From an uncultured Devosia sp. (GTDB taxonomy: Bacteria; Pseudomonadota; Alphaproteobacteria; Rhizobiales; Devosiaceae): a DNA stretch of 64,000 nt. A program made the translations under genes and the position numbers. Positions 33,363 through 41,912 of this stretch are shown piece by piece. The notes below the pieces were generated by a model. That model was not told the origin of the DNA and did not search any database. It worked only from the letters and a program-made list of their open reading frames with translations. Numbering within the stretch: position 1 is the first letter of the stretch; the number at the start of each line of letters is the position of its first letter. Location of the stretch: contig NZ_CAUQDV010000002.1 in the NCBI RefSeq assembly GCF_963517015.1, positions 124,001 to 188,000 of the forward strand, given 5' to 3'.

Positions 33363-35021
33363 TCACACCGCGATATGGCCGATCCCCTTCTTCTCGATCT
33401 CGTCGAGGCTTTCCTCGTAGCCCGCATCGGCATAGCGCATGACGCCGAGCGCGGTGTCATTGGTCAGGGCGTGCTCCAGGCGTTCGTCACCACCCGGCGT
33501 GCCATCGGCCACGACGGTCACGCCGGCCGAGGTCATGTAGCCGGCATAGCCGCCACCGCCGGAATGGACCACCACCAGATCGGCCATCGACGAGCAGAGC
33601 AGCATGGCATCGAGCAGTGGCCAGTCGGCAATGGCGTCGGAGCCGTCCAACATGGCTTCGGTCATGATATTGGGATGGGCCATGGCGCCGGCATCGAGAT
33701 GGTCGCGGCTGAAGGCGACGGGACCGGCAAGCGTGCCATCGGCCACCATGGCGTTGACCGCGCGCGCCAGCGCCGTGCGTTCGCCATGGCCGAGCCAGGC
33801 GATGCGCGCCGGAAGGCCTTCGAAGGGCACATGCTGGCGGGCCAGCTTGATCCAGTTGGTGACGATCCTGTTGTCCGGGAACATCTCGAGCAGTTTGTCG
33901 TCGATCTTGGCAATGTCTTCGGGATCGCCGCTCAGCGCCATCCAGCGGAAGGGGCCGATGGCGCGGGCGAACAGCGGGCGCAGATAGGCCTCGGTGAAAA
34001 TTTTGATATCGAAGGCATTCTCGACACCACCTGCCTTGGCATGGGTGCGGATCAGATTGCCATTGTCGAAGACTTCGGAGCCGGCCTGCTGGAAGGCGAG
34101 CATGGCGCGGACATGGTCGACGATGGAGGCACGGCTGGCGGCCATCAGCTGGCCAGGGCCCTCGACGCGCAGGCGCTTGACCTCAGCCAGTGACATGCCC
34201 TTGGGCACATAGCCATAGACGAGGTCATGCGCCGAGGTCTGGTCGGTGACGATATCGGGCACGGTGCCGCGGCGGGCGATCTCGGGATAGATTTCGGCGG
34301 CATTGCCGACGAGGCCGATCGAGGTGGCGCGCTTTTCGGCAACGGCCCTGTCGATCATCTGGAGCGCCGTATCGAGGTCGGGGGCGATCTCTTCGAGATA
34401 GCCGATGTCCTTGCGCTTCTTAGCGCGTTCGGCGTCGATATCGAGGCACAGGATGGCGGCGCCGGCCATGCGACCGGCCAGCGGCTGCGCCCCGCCCATG
34501 CCGCCGAGGCCGGCGGTGAGGATAAAGCGGCCGGCCAGCGAACCGTTGAAACGGTTCTCGGCAATGCGCATGAAGATTTCATAGGTGCCCTGGATGACGC
34601 CCTGCGAGCCGATATATTGCCAGGCGCCGGCCGTGAGCCCGCCCCAGCAGATCAGGCCCTGCTTTTCCAGCTCGTAGAAGACCTCGGCCTTGGCCCATTG
34701 CCCGACGATGTTGCAATTGGCCATGATGACCAGCGGCGCCTTGGCATGGGTTTTCAGCAGGCCGATGGGCTTGCCGGACTGGATGATCAGGGTCTGGTCC
34801 TCATCCATTTTCAGCAGCGTTTCGACGATGGCCTTGTGGCTCGCCCAATTGCGCGCGGCCTTGCCGAGCGCAGCATAGACCACCAGCTCATCGGGGTTCT
34901 CGCCGACGGAGAGGACGTTCTCGAGCAAGCGCAGCAGCGCCTCCTGCCGCCAACCCTTGGCGCGGAGCTCGGGGCCGCCGGGAATGGGGAAGTTGGGGTG
35001 GCGCGGGTTTGGTGTGGGCAT
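33363..35021 (-). CDS. Urocanase-family protein; predicted thiourocanate hydratase
   Basis: A 552-residue protein with the whole urocanase fold: QSGKPIGLLKTHAKAPLVIM, TAGLGGMGGAQPLAGRMAGA, GNAAEIYPEIARRG, MVTDQTSAHD-like, and ARAIGPFRWMALSGDPEDI. The active-site region differs: the Cys of the usual RICW motif (Cys410 in Pseudomonas putida) is Ala408 in LPARIAWLGHGER, and the usual HxGGGVGxGxSxHxG loop is HSGGGGYAGYMTSAG. It is the last gene of the cluster, after a DUF917 gene with a 3-base gap. In ergothioneine degradation the urocanase homologue hydrates thiourocanate to a thiohydantoin-like propionate; the substitution pattern and neighbours make this likelier than ordinary HutU. Confidence 0.82.
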   Translation of the reverse strand: MPTPNPRHPNFPIPGGPELRAKGWRQEALLRLLENVLSVGENPDELVVYAALGKAARNWASHKAIVETLLKMDEDQTLIIQSGKPIGLLKTHAKAPLVIMANCNIVGQWAKAEVFYELEKQGLICWGGLTAGAWQYIGSQGVIQGTYEIFMRIAENRFNGSLAGRFILTAGLGGMGGAQPLAGRMAGAAILCLDIDAERAKKRKDIGYLEEIAPDLDTALQMIDRAVAEKRATSIGLVGNAAEIYPEIARRGTVPDIVTDQTSAHDLVYGYVPKGMSLAEVKRLRVEGPGQLMAASRASIVDHVRAMLAFQQAGSEVFDNGNLIRTHAKAGGVENAFDIKIFTEAYLRPLFARAIGPFRWMALSGDPEDIAKIDDKLLEMFPDNRIVTNWIKLARQHVPFEGLPARIAWLGHGERTALARAVNAMVADGTLAGPVAFSRDHLDAGAMAHPNIMTEAMLDGSDAIADWPLLDAMLLCSSMADLVVVHSGGGGYAGYMTSAGVTVVADGTPGGDERLEHALTNDTALGVMRYADAGYEESLDEIEKKGIGHIAV

Positions 35022-35024
35022 GGT

Positions 35025-36140
35025 CTATTCCTTGTCCGTGCCGCGGCGACCGAGGTTCAGCGCATAGGTCGAAAGATCAATCCCCATGCGCTCCTCAACG
35101 AACGGATAGACCGCGGGGTCAAGCACCGACGAACTGAGCGGGATGATGGTTTTGGGCACATGCAGCACGAAGATGTAGAGGCCACGGCCGAGCTGGCCCA
35201 CCGACAGCGCTTGGCCGGCGGCATCGAGCGTGGTGATGACATCAGGGAAAGTCGCCAGCCGCGTGCCGCCAGCGTCTTCCACGGCCATGTATTCGTTCAT
35301 GATGTGGAGCGTCGTCGCCTTGTCGCCCTCGCCGATGGTGACCTTGCCGATGTCGAAGGCTTCCTTGGTATAGGTCACGTCGATGTCGGTGATATAGCCC
35401 TTGGTGAGGATAGTGCCGCCCGTGGTCTTGACGATGGCGTCGATCATCGAGCCGGGTCCCTTGCCCTCCGCCGCGATCATCGCCTCGCCCAGTTTCAGCG
35501 CCAGAGAAATGCCGCCCAGAGCTGCGTGTTGCTTGACGTAGGAGGCGCGCAGCGGATTGCGGCAGGAGGCGATGAAGCCGCCCGACATGTCGGCCGCCGT
35601 GCGCAGGATCGGCGAGACTTTCGCCGTGGCGCCGCGGGTCACCAGCTCGATATAGCGGTTCTCGCTGCGATTGCCGCCGACGGCAGTCTGGATCATCTGT
35701 TCGGGCGAACCGGCCATGCCGATGGAGCCCATGTCGCCGGTCGGATGCGCGCGGATGTCGCCCACGGCATCGACGACCTTGGTGCCGAGGATTGCCGAGG
35801 GCAGCCAGCCGTTGAGCGTCGAACTCTTGCCGTTCTGGCCCACCATCAGGCCCGAGAGCTTTTCGCCCAGCGCGTCCTGCAGCAATTGCACGGCCTTGAT
35901 ATAGTCGACGCCCTGCATTTCCCAGGGCGTGGTCGAGGCCGGGGCGCCGATGGCGGCAGCCGTCGCGACCCAGTCGTTCTCGTCCAGCTCTTCGATGGAG
36001 ACCAGCTCGGGCTGGCCGGCATTGACGGCAGCCTTGCCCAGCATGCGGCCGTGGTCGGCCCACCCGCCACCGCCCGCCGCATAGATCGAGCCGCCACGCA
36101 CGGCGGCTTCGACGTCCTTTTCGGTGAGGATGCGGCCCAT
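35025..36140 (-). CDS. DUF917 protein; predicted thiohydantoin-propionate desulfhydrase
   Basis: A 371-residue protein of the DUF917 family (annotated in some databases as an S-methyl-thiohydantoin desulfurase domain). Conserved stretches are ILTEKDVEAAVRGGSIYAAG, GGGGWADHG, PTGDMGSIGMAGSPEQMIQ, and FIASCRNPLRASYVKQHAAL. It lies directly before the urocanase-like gene and after the carbamoylase, with 0- to 3-base gaps. In the ergothioneine pathway the step after thiourocanate hydratase removes sulfur from 3-(5-oxo-2-thioxoimidazolidin-4-yl)propionate to give hydantoin-5-propionate; this family and position fit that step. The assignment is by family and context. Confidence 0.75.
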   Translation of the reverse strand: MGRILTEKDVEAAVRGGSIYAAGGGGWADHGRMLGKAAVNAGQPELVSIEELDENDWVATAAAIGAPASTTPWEMQGVDYIKAVQLLQDALGEKLSGLMVGQNGKSSTLNGWLPSAILGTKVVDAVGDIRAHPTGDMGSIGMAGSPEQMIQTAVGGNRSENRYIELVTRGATAKVSPILRTAADMSGGFIASCRNPLRASYVKQHAALGGISLALKLGEAMIAAEGKGPGSMIDAIVKTTGGTILTKGYITDIDVTYTKEAFDIGKVTIGEGDKATTLHIMNEYMAVEDAGGTRLATFPDVITTLDAAGQALSVGQLGRGLYIFVLHVPKTIIPLSSSVLDPAVYPFVEERMGIDLSTYALNLGRRGTDKE

Positions 36141-37394
36141 TCAGAATTCCCCTTGCAGCTTGGTGTCGAGCGCCTTGACGGCGTCGAGAAGTACGGATGC
36201 GCCCAGCGCGATATCGTCGGTCGAGGCGCTTTCATCGGCGGCGTGGCTGCGGCCATCGACGCAGGGCACGAAGATCATCGCCGCCCGGGTGATGCGCGCC
36301 ATCCAGGCCGTGTCATGGCCGGCGCCCGAGGCCATGCGGCGGTGCCGGGCGCCGGAGGTTTCGCAGGCAGCGTCGAGCAGGTCGAGCAGTTCGGCGTCGC
36401 AAGGCGTCGGCTGATTGTCCGAAACCACGCGTGGCTCGCCGACCGTGACACCGGTCTTTTCGCTGATGGCGGCAACACCATTGGCCAGTTCGTCGACGAA
36501 GCGCTCCATATCGGCGCGGCTCTCGGCGCGGGCATCGATCAGCATGCGGACGCGGGCCGGCACGACATTGGCAGCATTGGGGGTCATCTCGAATTCGCCC
36601 ACGGTGGCGGCGAAATGCTCGTCACCGACTGAAAGCGCCTTGGCCAGTTCCTCGACGCCCAGAGCAATCCAGGCCGCCGTGGTCAGCGCATCCTTGCGGG
36701 CACTCATGGGGGTGGTGCCGGCGTGGTCGGCGCGGCCTTCCACCACAATCTCGATGCGGGTGATGCCGGCGATGGCGGTGACGACGCCGATGTCGAGCTG
36801 CTCGTTCTGCAGCACCGGGCCCTGTTCGATATGAAGTTCGAGGAAAGCCTTGATATCGTCGCGCTGGGCCGGATGGACCATGTTGCCGCCGACCGAGACG
36901 ATGGCCTGTTCCAGCGTCTGGCCGTCGCTTTCGCGCGTCAGCCATTCGGCCGGCCGCGTGCCGCTCATGCCGCGGCTGCCGATGCAGGAGACGCCGAAGA
37001 TGGACACTTCCTCGGCAAGGAAATCGACGATCTCCAGACTATGGTCGAGCACGACATTCTGGTCGCGCAGGGCACGGGCGATTTCGAGCGCCGTGATGAC
37101 GCCGGCAATGCCATCATAGCGTCCGCCGTCGGGCACGGTGTCGGAATGGGAGCCGAGCATGATGGTGCCGAGGTCCGGACGCCTGCCGGGAATGGTGCCG
37201 ATTAGATTGCCGGCCGGGTCAATACGGGTGACGGCGCCAGCCTCCTGCATCGCGCGCTCCAGCCATTTGCGGCCTTCGAGGAAAATCGGCGTGAAGGCGC
37301 GGCGGGTCCAAGGGCGGCCCGGCTCGGTGATCGCGGCCAGGGCGTCGATATCGGCTTCGATGCGCTCGGCGCGGATGGGGGAATTGGGGATCAT
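36141..37394 (-). CDS. M20-family N-carbamoyl-L-amino-acid hydrolase; predicted N-carbamoyl-L-glutamate hydrolase
   Basis: A 417-residue M20 amidohydrolase of the allantoate/N-carbamoylase branch. Metal and substrate residues are visible: GSHSDTVPDGGRYDGIAGV, AEEVSIFGVSCIGSRG, ELHIEQGPVLQNE, RADHAGTTPMSARKDAL, and the C-terminal SGAGHDTAWMAR with DGRSHAADES. Such enzymes cut an N-carbamoyl amino acid to the amino acid, carbon dioxide and ammonia. The neighbours point to N-carbamoyl-L-glutamate, yielding L-glutamate. It overlaps the upstream amidohydrolase gene by 4 bases and runs into DUF917 without a gap. Confidence 0.85.
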   Translation of the reverse strand: MIPNSPIRAERIEADIDALAAITEPGRPWTRRAFTPIFLEGRKWLERAMQEAGAVTRIDPAGNLIGTIPGRRPDLGTIMLGSHSDTVPDGGRYDGIAGVITALEIARALRDQNVVLDHSLEIVDFLAEEVSIFGVSCIGSRGMSGTRPAEWLTRESDGQTLEQAIVSVGGNMVHPAQRDDIKAFLELHIEQGPVLQNEQLDIGVVTAIAGITRIEIVVEGRADHAGTTPMSARKDALTTAAWIALGVEELAKALSVGDEHFAATVGEFEMTPNAANVVPARVRMLIDARAESRADMERFVDELANGVAAISEKTGVTVGEPRVVSDNQPTPCDAELLDLLDAACETSGARHRRMASGAGHDTAWMARITRAAMIFVPCVDGRSHAADESASTDDIALGASVLLDAVKALDTKLQGEF

Positions 37395-38749
37395 GCCCGC
37401 GCCTCCGGGCGGACGAAGCGGCCGGTGCCGGGCTGGGCGACGCTGGTGCCGTCAAACACCTGCTGGCCGCGGAGGTAGGTCAGGCCGACGGTCCAGGGCA
37501 GCTCGATGCCATTGTAGGGGCTCCAACCGACGACATTGTGCCCGCTGGCTGCCGCGTCATAGCGCGACGGACGCGGGAAGAGCACGGTGATATCGGCGTC
37601 CCTGCCGGGCGTCAGCGCGCCTTTCGCATGATCGAGGCGGAAATGGCGGGCCGGGTTCTCTGCCATCAGTTTTGCAGCCCAGGTCAGCGGCACACCGCGC
37701 TTCAATGCGCCCATCACAAACAGCGGCACCATGACTTCGAGCCCCGGCACGCCCGATGAATTGGCCAGCATGTCCGGGTTGGTCTTGCGGTTTTCCGACC
37801 AGCTGACATGGTCGGTCGAGACCAGCGTGACATTGCCGGCTTTCACATGCTCCCAGAGCTTTTCCACCTCGGCGCGCGGGCGGATGGGTGGGTTGATCTT
37901 GGCCTTGCCGCCAAGCCGCGCCACGTCGTTTTCCTCGTCCAGTGTCAGATAGTGGATGCAAGCTTCGATCGTCGCCTGATTGCCCTGGTCGCGATAGCTG
38001 CGGGCAATGTCATAGCCGCGGCCGAGCGAACAATGCACGACATGCGCCGGGCAGCCGGTGACGGCGCCGGTCTCGTAAATCTGGAGCGAGGCCAGTAGTT
38101 CCGTCAGCGGCGGGCGGCTCAGCGCATGGGCGCGATAGTCGGTAATGCCCGCCGCCTTGACCTTAGCAATGGCGGCGCGGACCATTTCGTCGTCCTCGTT
38201 GTGGACGCCGGCAATCAAACCGGTTTTCGCCACAGCCGCGAAGCACTCCTCCAGCAAAGCGGGCGGGATGCGCGGGAAGCGGATCGGGTCGGTGCCGAAG
38301 GTCGAGAATTTGAATGCCGCCACGCCGGCCGTGGCCTGTTCGGCGATGCGCGCCGCGCCCTCCTCGGGATTGATCGTGCCATAAAGCGCGAAATCCACGC
38401 GGGCCTGCGGCGAGGCGTGATCGACCTTGATCCGCACGGCTTCGGCGGAACAGACTAGGTTGCCCTCGTCATAGGGCATGTCGACAATGGTGGTGACGCC
38501 ACCGGCGGCCGCCGAGCGGGTCGACCAGATGAAGTCTTCCTGGTCCTTTTGCGACAGCGAATGGGTCTGCGCATCGATGGCGCCGGGCAGGATCAGCGCA
38601 TTGCCGAGATCGTGCTTATCGCGGCCAGCAGGCGCGCGCCCCTGCCCCACATGATCCACCTTGCCATCGCGCACGGCCACATAGCCGTCTTCCACAATGG
38701 CATCAGGCAGCACCACAGTGCCGGAAAGGACGAGATCGAAATCGGACAC
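37391..38749 (-). CDS. Cyclic amidohydrolase (hydantoinase/allantoinase type); predicted hydantoin-5-propionate hydrolase
   Basis: A 452-residue amidohydrolase-superfamily enzyme. The carbamylated Lys is in AAFKFSTFGTD, further His ligands in GVHNEDDEM and VVHCSLGRGYD, and the catalytic Asp in VSTDHVSWSENRK. The usual first ligand motif DxHxH is DAQTH, so one metal His is Gln. It opens the imide ring of a hydantoin or allantoin; in this context the substrate is probably hydantoin-5-propionate, giving N-carbamoyl-L-glutamate for the next gene, which it overlaps by 4 bases (ATGA). Confidence 0.82.
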   Translation of the reverse strand: MSDFDLVLSGTVVLPDAIVEDGYVAVRDGKVDHVGQGRAPAGRDKHDLGNALILPGAIDAQTHSLSQKDQEDFIWSTRSAAAGGVTTIVDMPYDEGNLVCSAEAVRIKVDHASPQARVDFALYGTINPEEGAARIAEQATAGVAAFKFSTFGTDPIRFPRIPPALLEECFAAVAKTGLIAGVHNEDDEMVRAAIAKVKAAGITDYRAHALSRPPLTELLASLQIYETGAVTGCPAHVVHCSLGRGYDIARSYRDQGNQATIEACIHYLTLDEENDVARLGGKAKINPPIRPRAEVEKLWEHVKAGNVTLVSTDHVSWSENRKTNPDMLANSSGVPGLEVMVPLFVMGALKRGVPLTWAAKLMAENPARHFRLDHAKGALTPGRDADITVLFPRPSRYDAAASGHNVVGWSPYNGIELPWTVGLTYLRGQQVFDGTSVAQPGTGRFVRPEARA

Positions 38750-38766
38750 TTTTTGCCTCTTGAGAT

Positions 38767-39519
38767 TTATGCCGCAGCCCTGCCCAGCTGACCCGTGCGC
38801 GCCATGAGCAGGCGTTCGAGCGCCGAGAGCGCATCATAGATCAAGACAGCCAGCACACCGACGATCAAGCCACCCTGCAGAACAAAGGCGGTGTTGCTCG
38901 AGAGCAGGCCGGCGATGATCACTTCGCCCAGCGTCCGCGCCGCCACGGTGGAGCCGATGGTGGCCGTCGCCAGCGAGATGACGACGGACAGGCGAATACC
39001 GGCCAGGATCACCGGCAGGGCCAGCGGCAATTCGACCTTTGCCAGACGCTGCCAGCCGGTCATGCCGACGCCCTTTGCCGCATCGGTCACGGCGGGCGGC
39101 AGATTGGTGAGACCGGTCAGCGTGTTCTCGAAAATCGGCAAGAGGCCGTAGAGGAACAGTGCGACCAGCGTTGGAGCTGTGCCAAAGCCCAGCATGGGCA
39201 CGGCCAAAGCCAGCACGGCGACGGGCGGAAAGGTCTGACCGATATTGGCCAGCGAGCGCGACAGCGGCAGGAATTCGGCGCCGAAGGGCCGCGTCACCAC
39301 TATGGCGAGGCCCACGGCAATGATGGTCGAGGCCAGCGTCGCCGCCAGCACGATGGCCAGATGGTTGAACGTGATGTCGAGCAAGCTGCCCTGATTGTAG
39401 ATCGCCGGCTGGCCGTTCTTGGTGAAGAGGCTGAAGAAGCCGGCAAAGAGCTGCGGATTGATCAGGAACAGCGCCAGGGCGACGAAGACAACGAGCCGGA
39501 TGAGATTGCCAATGGTCAT
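38767..39519 (-). CDS. ABC permease, osmoprotectant/betaine type (YehW-like)
   Basis: A 250-residue permease with about six membrane helices. The EAA-like motif is seen in TDAAKGVGMTGWQRLAKVEL, followed by LALPVILAGIRLSVVISLAT. It matches the permeases of quaternary-amine importers (YehW, OpuB/OpuC class). It overlaps the ATPase gene by 4 bases and is 17 bases before the amidohydrolase gene, so transporter and enzymes are one transcription unit. Confidence 0.88.
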   Translation of the reverse strand: MTIGNLIRLVVFVALALFLINPQLFAGFFSLFTKNGQPAIYNQGSLLDITFNHLAIVLAATLASTIIAVGLAIVVTRPFGAEFLPLSRSLANIGQTFPPVAVLALAVPMLGFGTAPTLVALFLYGLLPIFENTLTGLTNLPPAVTDAAKGVGMTGWQRLAKVELPLALPVILAGIRLSVVISLATATIGSTVAARTLGEVIIAGLLSSNTAFVLQGGLIVGVLAVLIYDALSALERLLMARTGQLGRAAA

Positions 39520-40451
39520 TGCGGCCTCGCCGCCAGCCGCGACAAAGCCTGAAGCGTGACCTGGCCGACAATGGCACCGTCACGCCGCACCGGCAGCGAC
39601 GGCCGGCCCGACCACAACAATTCGGCATAGGCATCGCGCAGCGACGCAGAGGCCTCGATCGGTTCGCCGGCAATCTCGCCGGGCTCGATATGGTCGGAGA
39701 CTTTCGCCAAAGACAGCAGGCGGAATGGCCGCTCGCTGGTGCCGATCAGTTCGGCGACGAAGGGCGTGGCCGGATTGGCAATGATTTCCGACGGCTTGGC
39801 GCATTGCAGCAGCTTGCCCTTGTCCATCACGGCAATGGTATCGCCCAGATGGATGGCCTCTTCCATGTCATGGGTCACCAGCACGACCGTGGTGCCGAAC
39901 TGGCGCTGGATGGCCAGCAGGTCGTCCTGCGCCTTGGCGCGGATCACCGGATCGAGCGCACCATAGGGCTCATCCATCAGGAGAATTCTCGGTTCGGCCG
40001 CGAGAGCACGGGCGACGCCGACGCGCTGCTGCTGGCCACCGGACAGCTCATGCGGCAGGCGATCGCGGAACTGGCCCGGATCGAGCTGGAACAGGGTCAT
40101 CAGCTCGTCGACGCGCGCGGCGATCTTGGCCTTGTCCCAGCCGAGGAGTTTCGGGACCGTGGCGATATTCTGGCCGACGCTGCGGTGGGGAAACAGGCCA
40201 TGGCCCTGGATGGCATAGCCGATGCGGCGGCGCAGTTCATAAGCCGGGATACCGGCAATATCCTCACCATCGATGCGGATATGACCCGCACTGGGCGTCA
40301 CCAGCTTGTTGATCATCCGCATCAGCGTGGTCTTGCCCGAGCCGGAGGTGCCGACGATGACGCAGATGCTGCGCGGCTGGATGGTGAGGTTGACCTTGTC
40401 CACCACGGTGGTGCCGGAATAGGTCTTGGTGATCTCGTCGATTTCGATCAT
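39516..40451 (-). CDS. ABC ATPase, osmoprotectant/betaine type (YehX-like)
   Basis: A 311-residue ATPase. Walker A is VGTSGSGKTT near residues 34-43, the Q-loop YAIQGHGLFPH, signature LSGGQQQRVGVARALA, Walker B ILLMDEPYGALD and the switch His in VLVTHDMEEAIHLGD. The C-terminal 70 residues form a CBS-type extension (the last part reads SLPVRRDGAIVGQVTLQALS), usual in betaine transporter ATPases and used there for osmotic or nucleotide sensing. It overlaps the flanking permease genes by 4 bases each. Confidence 0.9.
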   Translation of the reverse strand: MIEIDEITKTYSGTTVVDKVNLTIQPRSICVIVGTSGSGKTTLMRMINKLVTPSAGHIRIDGEDIAGIPAYELRRRIGYAIQGHGLFPHRSVGQNIATVPKLLGWDKAKIAARVDELMTLFQLDPGQFRDRLPHELSGGQQQRVGVARALAAEPRILLMDEPYGALDPVIRAKAQDDLLAIQRQFGTTVVLVTHDMEEAIHLGDTIAVMDKGKLLQCAKPSEIIANPATPFVAELIGTSERPFRLLSLAKVSDHIEPGEIAGEPIEASASLRDAYAELLWSGRPSLPVRRDGAIVGQVTLQALSRLAARPQ

Positions 40452-41635
40452 GGGCGGGCTCCCTCGCGAGATGTCATTTCAACCAGGGCGTCGAGCACCA
40501 CGGCGGCGGCAAAGGCCAGGGCGACGGTGGGGACCGCGCCGAGCAAGACCAGGTCCATGGCCGTCTGGCCGATGCCCTGGAAAACGAAGACGCCAAAGCC
40601 CCCGCCACCGATCAGCGCGGCAATGGTGGCAAGGCCGATATTTTGCACCAGCACGATGCGGATGCCGGTGAGGATGACCGGAAAGGCCAGCGGCAGTTCC
40701 ACCTGGAACAGGCGCTGCGACCCGGTCATGCCCATGCCCTTGGCGGCATCGACGGCGGCGGGCGAGACGCTCTGCAGGCCGACGACCGTATTGGAAACCA
40801 CCGGCAGCAGCGAATAGGCAAACAGCGCGACCAGGGCCGGCGCGACACCAATGCCGGAAATGCCAATGGCCGAGGCGCCGGGCACATTGGCGGCAACCCA
40901 GGCCAGCGGCGCGATCAGCAGGCCGAAGAGCGCAATGGATGGAATGGTCTGGACGATGTTCAGGACATTGAGTACACCGGCGCGCAAGGGCTTGATCTTG
41001 TAGCACATTATGCCGACCGGAATGCCAACCGCCGTGGCGATGGCGACGGAGCCGAAGGCCAGCGCCAGATGGGTCCGCGCCTCGGCCCAGAAGGCGGGCG
41101 CACGCGTGCCATATTCCTTGAGGATGGACAGATCGTTCCAGGCGCCGCTCCACAGCAGCGCGGCAATGGCGGCCGATACCAGCACCAAGATGCCGATGCG
41201 GACCAAGGGCCTGAGGCGCAGCCGGGTCAGCGCATCGGTGACCAGCAGCGCGAAGGCAAAGACCAGAAGCCAGAAGCCGGCACCGGGCGAGACGCGGGCA
41301 AAGGTATCGTCGGGCGGGGTCAAAAACATCGCCGATTGCCCGATCATCACGAAAAGCACGGCCAGCGCCAGAAAGCCGACACCCAGCTTGGCCCAAGCCG
41401 AAAAGCGGAACAGCGCGATCAGAAAACCAAGGACCAGCACGCCAACCAGAAAGCCGGTCAACTGCATCGGCAATGCCTCGAACAGCGAGCGAGACTCCCC
41501 CAGCACGATACGATTGGCACGGAACAGCGCGAAGGGCAGAAACAGGCCCGCCGCGGCGATCAGCGCAATGAGCACGCCGAGCTTGTCGATGGCGAGCCGG
41601 CGCGGGCGGGAAGTGGATGTGTCGGCTAGGCTCAT
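40448..41635 (-). CDS. ABC permease, large form (YehY-like)
   Basis: A 395-residue permease from the ATG at 41635. The first half (to about 190) carries five or six extra membrane helices absent from the small permease, as in YehY; the second half holds the core with DAAKGMGMTGSQRLFQVEL and LAFPVILTGIRIVLVQNIGL. It pairs with the other permease in the membrane. A palindromic repeat (41701-41836) separates it from the binding-protein gene. Confidence 0.88.
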   Translation of the reverse strand: MSLADTSTSRPRRLAIDKLGVLIALIAAAGLFLPFALFRANRIVLGESRSLFEALPMQLTGFLVGVLVLGFLIALFRFSAWAKLGVGFLALAVLFVMIGQSAMFLTPPDDTFARVSPGAGFWLLVFAFALLVTDALTRLRLRPLVRIGILVLVSAAIAALLWSGAWNDLSILKEYGTRAPAFWAEARTHLALAFGSVAIATAVGIPVGIMCYKIKPLRAGVLNVLNIVQTIPSIALFGLLIAPLAWVAANVPGASAIGISGIGVAPALVALFAYSLLPVVSNTVVGLQSVSPAAVDAAKGMGMTGSQRLFQVELPLAFPVILTGIRIVLVQNIGLATIAALIGGGGFGVFVFQGIGQTAMDLVLLGAVPTVALAFAAAVVLDALVEMTSREGARP

Positions 41636-41700
41636 GCTGGTTCCGAACTGCCCTTTTGATTGGTGAGCTTGGTGGTTGGACCCCAAGCCATCCGCATTCT

Positions 41701-41836
41701 CGGTGTCATCCCGGCCTTGAGCCGGGATCCATCTTGAGATGTCACCACGGCCGCTAGATCGTTGTGCTGATCGGTACCACCTTGCGGCGGTGGCACGACC
41801 TCAGGCTGGGTCCCGGCTCAAGGCCGGGATGACATC
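41701..41836. repeat. Palindromic intergenic repeat, copy B
   Basis: Same family as copies A, C, D and E. It lies inside the transporter operon, between the binding-protein gene and the large permease gene. A structure here would cut or stabilise the transcript and favour more binding protein than permease. Confidence 0.8.
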
Positions 41837-41912
41837 ATGGGTGGGGAGCGTGTGGTGCAAACCCACAGACGCCGGAGAATGGGGTGGCGGCGCGCGCCAC
41901 CCCAAGATTGGC

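Noticed and set aside
34227..36632. Long forward frame opposite the urocanase-like and DUF917 genes
   Set aside because: Antisense shadow with no recognisable domains.
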